Assembly (NCBI GenBank): GCA_008477525.1
Contig: SPDT01000010.1
Coordinates: 2,108,001 to 2,172,000 of the forward strand
Length of the DNA: 64,000 nucleotides
Direction of reading: 5' to 3'
From: Hypomyces perniciosus
Lineage: Eukaryota > Ascomycota > Sordariomycetes > Hypocreales > Hypocreaceae
Part shown: positions 47,560 to 58,631 of the stretch, piece after piece
Position numbering within the stretch: the first letter of the stretch is position 1
How the letters are laid out: every line of letters starts with the position of its first letter
The notes under the pieces: generated by a model
What the model was told of the DNA's origin: nothing
What the model saw: the letters and a program-made list of their open reading frames with translations, nothing else
Database searches by the model: none
Program-made: the position numbers and the translations under genes

Positions 47560-50500
47560 TGGACTATATACTATAACAATAGCTGCCTTATTTATAAAAC
47601 CAGTAAAGATAAAAGCGGATAGTACTTGAAATAACCTAGGAAAATATCTATAATAAACTGAAAGGGATACTAGTTAAGATTTAAATCTTTAACTTTTAAA
47701 GATATTCTTAAAGAAAATAAAGCGAACAGGTATTTACTACGCCTAGACAGTTTAATGGAATGAAACCTAGACTCTAGCTATATAGAGTCAGATAGGGATA
47801 ACAATATCCTAGACAGATAAATGGTTACTGTAATCGACTATTAATATTTTAATTAAATTACTGCAGGCAATAAAAGATAGACTAGCAGTAGTAACTTTAA
47901 TAATAAAGATAAGAATAACCTTTCGCGATATAGACTATTACTATATAGTGCTATACCTTTAGAACTAGAAAATATACTGCCTATAAATAGTAACCTTAAG
48001 GGTAAATTAAATAAATATTACCTAAACCTAGTTAAGAGAGTTGCTATAGGTATACAGCAAGATAGATTGAACCTATACCTATATAGATAGCTTTATATAT
48101 AAAACAGAGCTAATAGCAAAATAGCCATTAAAGCTATCCTAGTTGCTTTAGCTATATGCAAAGAACTTATATATTTCTATATATAAGGAGATTATGCCGC
48201 AAATAACCCTATTTATAAAGAGTATTACGCTATATCCTAGGTTACTTATATTATATATAAATATATAATATACTTTTAAGAGAAAGTAAAGTATAATATA
48301 TTCCTAATTAAAATCTTATTCTACCTTGTAAAATAGGTATAGGATTATAACGCTTTCAAAGAATAGATTATAACTATATAGTATTAAGACTTTAAGATTA
48401 TTATTATTAAACTAGATACCGAAACCTTAAAGGAATATCGTTAGCTATAAAGACTTAAGGGATATAAGTTTAAAGGATACTATATTTACTGCTAAGAGAA
48501 GTTAATAGAGTGGCACTTCCGCTATAATAGAAGGTTTAAGTGCAATTAATAATACTACTTAAAGTGCAATAGCTTAAGGTATATTATATATAAGTGAAAT
48601 AAGTTACAGGATTAGTACTTGCAATAAATTAATAATACCTTATATTTATTGCTAGACTATATATACTATTAAAAGGATAAATGCATTACTTACCTATAAA
48701 AAAAACTCTAAGAATAGTGAACGTGGAAGTATATAAAGTATAAACCTACCTTAAAGGATAAAGAGATTAATTAGATTATAAAAGAGCTATATAAAAACCA
48801 GTTTAACTTTATTACCTATAAAGGAATTACCTATAATAAGAAAAGGTGGCATTTACTTTAAGGAACTTTAATTAACTGCAAAATCTGCGCAAGAAGAAAA
48901 AAATTAAAAAAACGACTAATATTATTTATAAAAGGGCTATAAAGTAATAATCGATAAATTATATCTTTTGAAATATTAAATAATAAAAGTAATAATAAAG
49001 ATTTACTATATTTTAAATTAAAGATAATAGTTAAGGGATATCGGCTATACATATTAGTAGACAGTAGAGCGATAGGTAATTTTATTATACCTATAACTGT
49101 AAATCGCTTATAGTTACCTTAAAAAAAAAACTAAACTATATTAACTTTATTAAGTAAAAGGAGGAGCTTTTATATATAATAATGGATAGGTTAAGCGAAA
49201 GACTAATTATTTTGAACTTGAAATCGCTAAATGTAAGGGAGTGGTTTTTTATAATATAGCGAATATTAATAGGTATAATATTATTCTCGGTTATTTTTGG
49301 TTAAAATGCAATAACTTTGATATTAACTGGAAGAATAGCCAGCTTTATTGGCGTGATAGTGAAGCTTCTTTAGCGATTAGAACTATTAGAAAGGCTTTAG
49401 CTGCAGGGCAGAAATCCTATATAGAACCCCTAAGTATACTGAAAAAAAGGATTAAGAAAGTTACCTTTAATTCGATTACAGAAATAATTTACTTAAAAAT
49501 AAAACTTAAGTAGAATAAAGGGAAGGATAGGTGAATCCAAAGAATAATTGCCTTTTTACAGAAAGCATTTAATAATATTAATAAAATACTTAAAATAAAA
49601 AGCCCTAAAACAGCAGTGTTACTAGAATAGCTATAGAATATCCTTAAAGAATACTAGAAGTATAATAAGCTATTTAAAGAAATACTTAATATAAAACTAC
49701 TAGAATATAGTTAATAGGACTATATAATTAAGCTTAAAGATAGTATCAGCACTATTTTCTATAAAATTTATAATCTAAATGAAAAAGAGTTTAAAAGCCT
49801 ATGCGATTATTTAAATAATATATTAGCTAAAAGGTATATCCGACCCTCTTTATTAGAAGCAGGCTATCCTATTATATTTATATTAAAAAAAGGAGGTAAA
49901 CTACAGTTAATTATAGACTATTAACGGCTTAATAAAGCCACTGTTAAAGATAAAACTCTATTACTGTTAATTATAGAATTGCAGGATAGATTATATAGAA
50001 AGAAATAGTTTATAGCGCTGGACCTTAAAGGCGCTTATAACCTTATCTGAATTAAGGAAAGACATAAATAAATAACCGCTTTTTAAACTAAGTATAGCTT
50101 ATTCAAATACCTAGTTATACCTTTCAGTCTCACTAACGCTCCTATAATATTCTAAAAGATAATCAATAATATATTAAAAGAATACTTTAATATCTTTATA
50201 GTTATTTACCTAAATAATATTTTAATCTTTTTAAATACCTTTAAAGAATATAAAGTATATATTTATAAGGTATTATAGATACTATAAAATACTAAACTAT
50301 TTATAGAACTAGAGAAATGCGAATTCTATATATAGAAAGTTACTTTTTTAAAGTATATTATTACCTTTAGAAAAATTTATATAGATCTATCGAAAGTATA
50401 AGCAGTAAAAGACTAGCCTATATTTATAATAGTTAAAGAAGTTTAAAGCTTTTTAAAACTTATTAACTACTATTAATAATGTATTAAAAGCTATAGAAAT

Positions 50501-52510
50501 ATTATATAAACTTTCTATAAATTTATTAAAAAGGATTAAAAGTTTTTATAGGTATTAGATATATAGGATATATTTAATAAGCTTAAGCAGCTTATCTTGG
50601 AAGAACCTATATTTATTATATTCGACCTATTTAAGGAAATAAAAGTTGAAATAGATGCTTTTAACTTTACTATAAGAGTTTAATTTAGCTAGAAGGATAA
50701 GAATAGTAAACTATACCCTATTACCTTTTACTTTAGAGTACTATATAGCGTAAAATTAAATTACCTAATATATAATAAAGAATTCCTTGCTATTATTTTT
50801 GCCTTTAAGGAATAGCGATATTATTTATTAAAAGGAATATATAAAGTTAAGGTATATATTAACTATAAAAATATTATATATTTCGCGATAGTTTAATAAC
50901 TCTCTAGAAGGCAGATTTACTATATAGAATATCTCTTAGAATTTAACTATATCTTAATCTACTGAAAAGGATTTAAAAACAGATAAGCAGACGCGCTTAA
51001 TAGACGAGCCAATTATAACCAGGGAAAAATCAAGTATACTGGGCAGATTTTAAAATAGACCCTTAAAGGATACTACTAATAAATAGTACTTTAAGCTATA
51101 TATAAAGTATCCAGTAATAATACTATACTTTAATGCATTAAGGAGTACTATATTACTTAAGATAATAATAGATTCCTAGAAGATATAGAGTTTAATAATA
51201 AAGGAACTTAATAATAAAATAAAAAAATTTAAATTTTAGATAAACTCTAGAAGAATATAGTTATAGAAGTTTATTAATACTTGGTATATAAATATAAAGG
51301 TATTTGCAAGACCTGCAAATAAATATAAAAGTATTTTAAGTTTTAAAGGCTTAAGAAAGTAGTATAAGACATTATCTCTTGTTATATAACTTACAGAACA
51401 GTTAAACCTTTAAAACATAAACCATACAGTAAACTCTAACCTTTACTAGTACTAGAACGACTATAAAAGTTAATCTTATTAAACTTTATTATTAAACTAC
51501 TACTATTTATTAAATTAAAATTAAATATTAAGTATAATAATATTTTAATAATTATAGATTAATTTACTAAATACTTTTATTTCCTTTTATATAAAAAAGT
51601 AATAGATATAGAAACACTAGCTTATATATTTTTGCAATTTATTGCAGCTAATTATATAATTCCAGCTAAAATTATTTCTAACTAAAGATTAACCTTTACG
51701 TTTAAATTCTAGCAAGCACTTATAAATTATTAGGTATAAATTACAAGCTCAATATTATATACTACCTATAGACAGACAGACAAATAAAATGCATTAATTA
51801 AATTATTAAAGCCTATTTAAGGAGTTATATTAACTTTAACTAAAATAATTAAGTAAAGAAACTATTAATTATATAAATATCTTATAATAGCGATATTTTA
51901 AAGTTAACTGGACTTAGCCTTATATATACCAACTATAGCTTTATACTAGATATATATAAAGCGCTAAAGAAAGGCCTATATATCGATAAAGTATAAATTA
52001 AAGCTGAAGGTATAAAGCAGTTATATAAAGAAATACAGGTATACCTTTACTTTATATAAAAAAGAATAACGAAATATACTAATAAGTATAGATTAAAGGG
52101 ATTAATTTTTAAAAAGGGAAATATAGTTTATTTATATTAATATTCGCTAAGGAAAAAGACTATAAATATTAAAATAATGCAATTAAGCGATAAATTAGAT
52201 TTTAAGAAACTTAAACTTTACCTAGTTAAGAAGGTTATTTTAGAAGTTACTTATAAACTTATATTACTAGACAGTATTTAAATTTACCTAGTATTTTATA
52301 TTTTACTATTTAAAAAAGTATTATAAAACAAATTAGAAAATAAACTAATTATAGATTTAATTAAAGTCTTACCAGTTAAAGAAAAATATAAAGTTAAAGA
52401 AATTAAAGCTATAAGAATAGAAAATAATAAACGCTAGTATTTAATTAAATAGAAAAACTATAGAGAAGAATATAACTTTTAGGAACCTAAGGAATACTTT
52501 AAGCACTCCC
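47560..52510 (+). pseudogene. Element C pol remnant (protease to chromodomain)
   Basis: One plus-strand frame with many TAA/TAG at former Gln. Domains in order: a pre-protease region of about 500 codons (47560-49000); protease with LVDSRAIGNFIIP at about 49050 (family DSGATG; Gly changed to Arg); an open 90-codon stretch at 49241-49513; reverse transcriptase at about 49800-50250 (KKGGKLQLIIDY, LDLKGAYNLI, VIYLNNILIF with YLDD changed to YLNN); RNase H at about 50640-50900 (KVEIDAFNFTI); integrase at about 51290-51900; and a chromodomain at about 52390-52500 (VKEIKAIRIENNKR, stop, YLIK, stop, KNYREEYNF). Inactive. Confidence 0.82.
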
Positions 52511-52860
52511 GGATGACTTTACAGTAATTCTATTGAAATCTAGGCCTTTTAACGAAAGGTTTAATAAAGCGTTGAAAGTAAGAAGATTAATACCCTGAAA
52601 ATCCTGAACCTCTAAAAGAACTTCCAATTCCTGCCGCTCTAAATCTTCCAGTTTATCTAAAGATTCCAACCTATGCTTAACTATTTTTTTACCTTTAGTC
52701 CGCAGTTGTCGTTTTTGACGACAGAGACGCTCCAAATGATCCAAGGCCTTGTCCATTTCCGCCTAGGCCTTGCAAAGGGCCTTATAATAAAGCAATAGAA
52801 GTTCTTCCGCCAATTCTTTAGCGGAATTAAGACATTGCAACTTAGAAATAATACTTGACA
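52499..52860 (-). other. Opposite-strand coiled-coil ORF inside element C
   Basis: Minus strand, after the pol end. Open from 52756 to 52499 (85 codons: MDKALDHLERLCRQKRQLRT, then KGKKIVKHRLESLDKLEDLE), and extendable upstream to about 52860 through a single TAG that fits a mutated CAG (NSAKELAEELLLLYYKALCK before it). The product is charged and leucine-rich, with heptad-like spacing typical of a coiled coil. Base composition here is normal although pol next to it is RIP-damaged. Similar basic coiled-coil ORFs occur in fungal gypsy elements as I remember them, but I cannot verify this and know no function. Confidence 0.5.
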
Positions 52861-53218
52861 CTAAAAAATAGTCTTAGCTACAATACTAAAAGGAAGACTT
52901 CAGGGAAATATATAAAAGCTTAACGCAACCCCCGCACTATTATATAGACGACCAGCATAAATGCACTCACTATATTTTAAAGAGTGATCGCTTATATAAC
53001 ACTTTAGGCCGCGAAAAAGATAATAAGAGTAAGGCATAACATTAAAACCGTCAGTATCAATTAAATCCGCGAGCTTGCGACGCTGGAAAGTCGATTTAGC
53101 ACGAGTAGGCTGTAGATTATTAGATATAATAAACAGTCAAAGAGAAGGACATTACGCATAAGAAAGGGGAAAAGATTAAACAAGTCTTAAGGACAAGACT
53201 AACGGGAGGGGGATATCG

Positions 53219-53626
53219 TATCATGACCCAACTATGTCAAAAACCAGGTCACAGGGATATAGGAGAATATCGGTTATACCGACCAATCATTAAGGAGTGA
53301 TCACTGCGCTAAGAGTAATCACTTAAACGCTCACTACACCAAGACATGTAATCATTTACTCAATTACTGCACTATTGCAGTAATCGCAATAATGCTTACT
53401 AGAACATCAGTGATCGCATATAGATCTCCTTTATATATATATGACTGGCTTAACACTCATTTAGTATAGTTACTTAAACAGTTGTTAACCAATTGCATTC
53501 ACTAGAACCGCCTGTTCTACAGAATCGTGACTACATTACCCTGCTCAGTATTCATCCCTGACCTCTCTGTCAACATAAACCCACGAACCTCGGTTTATCC
53601 CTTGAGAATCAACCCGGATCGTCACA
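53219..53626 (+). repeat. 3' LTR of element C
   Basis: 408 bp, TATCATGACCC (first G mutated) to cggatcgtcaca. It mirrors the 5' LTR: the outer, right half is clean and the inner, left half carries the TpA changes. Confidence 0.93.
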
Positions 53627-53631
53627 TATAG

Positions 53632-56600
53632 TTACTTTAATACTCTGCAAAGAGATTCCCTTTATAGGGAATTTCACTCATTAAATTATAGTAATTATAA
53701 AGGATCTTTAACTGAATTTAATACTATTTTTAACAGCTTATTAGCTAAGCTAGCTATTTCAAAGGTTAATATTAATATACTAGACTAAGTAAATCAATAT
53801 TTAAATTCCTTAGAAAAGACTTATCTTTAATGGGCTGAAAGAATTAAAGGAACTATTAGATCTAGTAGAGCTATTAGGCAATTAACTGAAGGTTTTAACA
53901 TTCAGTTTCTTATGGCAGATATATTAGAAGAGACTAGGAATCTATCTTTTACTGTATATAGGGTTAATAAGGCCTTAGGCCCTTCTAAGTCCCCTAATTA
54001 AAAGCCAGCTTCTAATTCCAATAAAAGGAAAGGAAATCAAAAGAATTAAGGAAATTAAAAGAATCAGAAGAATTAGAACCAACAAAACCAGAAGCAAACT
54101 ACAGAGGATACTGCTTTTGCTAGCATATATCATCTAGCTACTAGGGAGCATAGCTCAGAAGAGCTATTAGAAGAGTCCTCTACTGAATCTATTGGTAGTA
54201 CAGATAGTAATCGAGACCTTTTACAAGCCCTGAACGCTAAAAAAGGCAAAAAGCCTTTTAAGCCTTCTAAATCTTCTAAAAAACCTAAACCCCCTAGACT
54301 CTCTATTTAGGATAGTCTATTATATAATACTGGATCTACAGTTTATATAGTTAATTCTAGGAAATGGTTTATAGACTATAGACTTAATAACAGGGACTTA
54401 GGTGTTGTCTATATTGGCAGGGGCCCTGTTACCTTTAAAGGGATAGGTATAGCTACTTTTAATATCTTGAATAAAGATAATAACTATAAAAAGATAAAAT
54501 TGCTAAATACCCTCTATTGCCTACAGCTAGATGTAAACCTTATAAGTGGTTTAAGGCATTACTAAGCTGGAGGATATATATAGTATAATACTCTTTTTAT
54601 AAAAACTATGCAGCTAATAGGACTATTAAATCCCTTAAAATATGGTTTTTTTCCTTATAATTAAAGGATATACTATACTATACAGCTATATAAATACTTA
54701 TAGAGCTTATAGCTTTATATAGGTTTAAATTCCTGCTATTAGTAAGGAAAAGGCTTGGGAATATATCGCTATTCTAGAAGCAACAGCTTTGAAAAAACAA
54801 TTAACTAGATCTAGTCCTAGGCTTATAAAGAAGAATAATCCTAAGGGAAAGGATCTCTCTGAACTCCCTGAAACCCTAGGCCAAGTGGAGGAAGATAGGC
54901 CTTGTATGCCCCTATTGCCTGAGGAAATAAGGGGGAATAAGCCTACAGAGGATACCTTTGTGGAGGAAAGGCCCCGTATGCCTAGGGAATCCTCTATTAC
55001 TGAATATCTAGAAGTTGTTAAGCTATCTAAACTAGAGGGAGAGACTATTATTAGTCCTAGCCACAAACTGCTGAAGCCAGCCCTTTTATAGCATAAAAGA
55101 CTAGGTTATATTAGTTTAAATCTACTAAAGAAGACTGCTAAAATAACTACTAGAATTCTTAACTTTAATTCTATTAAAGAGACTGAATTCTATTGCCTAG
55201 CGTATAATAAGGGAAAAGCTATTAAAAGGCTTAATTTAAAGCTAATTCCCGATCCACTAGCCTCTCTAGATCGCCTAGAAGCTGATACTTTCTCTATAAA
55301 GCCAATGCCTTATAATAAGGCCCCTATTAGTCTTTTAATTATCGATAGAAAATCAAGATATAGGTGGCTATTCCTTTTAAGAGATTATAGTAGACCTACC
55401 CTTTTAGCTACTATATAAAGCTTTATAAATAGCCTAAAAACGCAATATAACCAGTATCTTAAAGAATTTCATTATAATAGCAGAAAGGAAATTAATTAGG
55501 AACTTTAGACCTGGTTTTTTTCTTTAAGAATTATATATTCCTATAATAGCCTTTATATTTACGAATAGAATAGTTTAATAGAACGCTTTATTAGAGTTTT
55601 ATTAGATAGGCTATAGGCTACTATTATAGCAGTTAACCTGCTGCTATATCTCTGGAATTTTATTATTACTGCGGTTTTTAAATTAGTTAACTATATAGCT
55701 GTTACTAATAGGGACTCCACCCCTTATTAAGAATTATATAAAGACCTAGACCTTAATAAAGATTATAAACCTAATCTGCGAAAATATAGGATTATTGGCT
55801 CTTATTGTAAGGTATTTGTTCTATAAGAATGAAGGGCCAAGGGCTATAAATTAGCCCTTAGGACTGAAACTGGGAGACTACTAGCAGTCTTAGGTAGTAA
55901 TACCTATTTTATCTATATCCCAACTAGATATATAGTCTTTAAATCGTTAACTATAAAGCTATATAAAGATAAGATTCCTGAGCTTTAAATCCTAGAGCCC
56001 ATTACAGGTTAGGATAATAAGGAATTAGAGGGAGAAATAGAGCTAGATTTTATAGATTAAATAATTCCTAGCTTTTAGGATATTAATCCCTTACTCCCTG
56101 ACCCTATTCTAGAGGGAGTACCCACTACTATTCCCCTTATTCCTATACCAGTTATATAAGACTCTGCAGTTATAGAGGATCCTATAGATATAGATATATC
56201 CCATTTTCTCTATAATAGCGTTAGAAAGCTAGCCTTTCCAGCTACTGCAGTATAAAACCCATAAACGCTTAAGCAAGTACTTTATAGTCCTGATAAGACT
56301 AAGTGGCTAGGAGCGATTTATAGCGAATTTGACCAGCTAGTTAAACAATACACCTTTGCTTTTATTAAGCGTAATAGTATTCTTAAAGGCAGGAATCCTA
56401 TTATTAGTCGATTAGTCTTAAAGACTAAGAAAGACTAGAATAATAGAATAGTAAAATTTAAAGCTAGGCTAGTTGCTAGGGGTTTTTAATAACTAAAAGG
56501 AATAGATTTTAACCAAACATTCGCCTTAACAGCTGTTCCTTCTACCTGGCGGCTCCTATTAGCCCTAGCTACTATCTATAACTAGGAAATCGAATAAATC

Positions 56601-57870
56601 GACTTTATTGGTGTATTCTTTAATGGGATACTTAAGGAAACTATCTTCTTTAACTTTCCTAAAGGATTTAAAGACTATGCCAGTTAAGCTTCCCTTAAGA
56701 TTAAGTCTATTCTTAGAAAGCTGGGTTATAACCCTAATATAGATCAGGTTATTTAGTTACAGAAAGCTCTTTATAGCCTGAAACAGTCCCCTAGAGAATA
56801 GCAACAGGCTCTACAAGCCTTAGGAAATAAACTAGGATATAATCCTTTAATTTCTGACTTTATTATTCTCTATAATCCAAATAATGGTATTTTTATCGTT
56901 ACTTATATGGATAACTGTCTTCTTATTGGACCAGATAAAGAAGCTATAGCCTAGCTAAAGCTAGCTTTTAATAAAGTCTATGCTATAGAAGATAAAGGCC
57001 TTGCCTTTTTTTTTTAAGGGTTTAGATAGTTAAGGATAGAAAAAGAGGCCTTTTTTGGCTTTCCCAGAAACAGTATATTACTAAAGCTATAGAGTTTTTT
57101 AACCTTTAAAACTCTAAGCCTATCTAATTACCCCTGCAGCCCTTTATTTTAGCTAATAAAACTATAACTAAACTAGATAAAGCTAATACTAAGCTTTTTC
57201 AAGCTATTATTAATACTATTATTTACTTAACAATTTATACTCGAGTAGATACCAGCTTTCTAGTCTAGTGGCTAGCTAGACAATTTTAAAGCCTTTATAA
57301 AGAGCACTTAAACGCAGCCTGCAACCTATTACGGTATTTAAATAGTACCTAGGATCTAGCTATTCAATATACTAGAAAATCTAGTCCTATACCTATTGGT
57401 TATTGCGATACTGATTTTGCTGGGGATAAAGAATCAAGCAAATCGACTTATAGCTATGTTATTATAGTTGCTAATAGGCCAATTAGCTGGAAATTAAAAA
57501 GGGGCTTAACTATCTGTCTTTCTACGCTAGAAGCAGAGTTTATAGCTCTTATAGAAGCTACTAAGGAGATTCAGTAGCTTATTGGCCTATATAAAGAGGT
57601 AGATTAACCAATTAGACAGCCAATCTCTCTACTTAACGACAATAAAGGTGCTATTTCTACCTTAAATAACCCTACCCTTTATAATCGAATAAAACATACT
57701 CTGTTGCGGTTTAATTATATTAGGGAACAGGTTACAAATAGCGTTATTACAGTTAGTTATCTGGAAACCAGTAAAATGGTTACTGATAGGCTTACTAAGC
57801 CTCTTCCAGGTCCAAAATTAAGGAATTTTATAAGTCTCCTTAATCTCAAAATTTTACCTAAGGTATATAC
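53632..57870 (+). pseudogene. Element B gag (3' part) and pol, lightly RIP-mutated
   Basis: Continues gag after element C (FNTIFNSLLAKLAISKVNIN to FNIQFLMADILEETRNLSF). Then a copia protease at about 54330 (NTGSTVYIVNSRKWFIDY; catalytic Asp now Asn), an acidic linker open at 54789-55091 (PETLGQVEEDRPCMPLLPEE), the pre-integrase motif RLGYISLNLLKK at about 55095 (family HxRLGHIS), integrase to about 55800, reverse transcriptase at about 56290-57010 (GAIYSEFDQLVKQYTFAFIK, FKARLVARGF, ALYSLKQSPRE), and RNase H at about 57350-57850. Most breaks are TAG/TAA from CAG/CAA, with few deletions. The catalytic YMDN (family YVDD) is also damaged. Confidence 0.82.
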
Positions 57871-58046
57871 TTAAGGTTTTTACCCTTCTTATAGCTATTA
57901 GTTATTTTATAGCTATTAGCTATCTTTGTTATTTTATCTTTAGCTATATTAGCTATCCTTTGTATTTTTATGTTCTAGTTACTTTCCTATATCTAGATCC
58001 TATATCTACTTTAAGTTATATAGGATAGTATCTATTCCAGAGGGAG

Positions 58047-58626
58047 TGTTAAAAAGGAGGGCTAAAAAGCAAGGATTTCTGTGTAATTGGGTAACCTTCC
58101 TATTCTGGCTAGACCCGGAATTAGGCCCGACGCTAGGACCGAGTTCCGGAGGAACTTCGGTGTAAGTCAGGAAATTTCTGTTATCCTCAACGATAACAAT
58201 TAAGCTAGGATCAGCTACCCCGCCTACCCTAGACTCAATACAATGGGCATAATGGCCATTGTGAAAAATCTAACCAAAATGGTTTCCCGTTTGTATGGCC
58301 GTGAGTCGATTTGACCGATTTTACATACAAATGAATTTTGCGGAAAATAGGAATGCGGCCACAAACCCAATTCTGCCACCGCATACCTATTATTAGGTCG
58401 GAGGACTATTGTAGAAGACAAAGCTATTGTTCATACAATCACTTCTACACCAGCCGCACATCACTAGATATTCTATAGCTTTCTAGCTATTAGTTCAGTT
58501 ACAATTCAATTGTTTATCTATTGTTAACCCAACTAGACTCTCAGTCGTTTCCTCATTGCTGCGTTGGGTGCACCTTCCTAGAAGCTGCACTTAAATAAGG
58601 TTCAGTATAACCTTGTTATTTTAACA
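58047..58626 (+). repeat. 3' LTR of copia element B
   Basis: 580 bp. It differs from the 5' LTR at two sites only and ends TTATTTTAACA before the actat duplication. Confidence 0.96.
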
Positions 58627-58631
58627 ACTAT

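Larger units (their letters stand above)
45892..53626 (+). mobile_element. Ty3/gypsy chromovirus C, full length, inserted in B
   Basis: Target duplication tatag at 45887-45891 and 53627-53631. Both LTRs are 408 bp. The polypurine tract aacgggagggggatatcg lies before the 3' LTR. Internal order on the plus strand: gag with zinc knuckle, a long region before protease, protease, reverse transcriptase, RNase H, integrase, chromodomain, then about 700 bp of non-pol DNA with an opposite-strand ORF. Same family as D. It lies inside the youngest datable element, so its own insertion is later still, yet its pol is clearly RIP-mutated. Confidence 0.95.
44361..58626 (+). mobile_element. Ty1/copia element B, complete, with nested element C
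   Basis: Target duplication actat at 44356-44360 and 58627-58631. The 580-bp LTRs differ at only two positions, both transitions (ttcag/tttag and aaatgagg/aaataagg). Native length is about 6.5 kb after removing C (45892-53626). The internal region starts ggttataagcccgg after the 5' LTR and ends in a purine tract (ccagagggag) before the 3' LTR. The coding region has stops typical of RIP, but far fewer than the other elements. B interrupts the integrase of element H. Confidence 0.96.
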
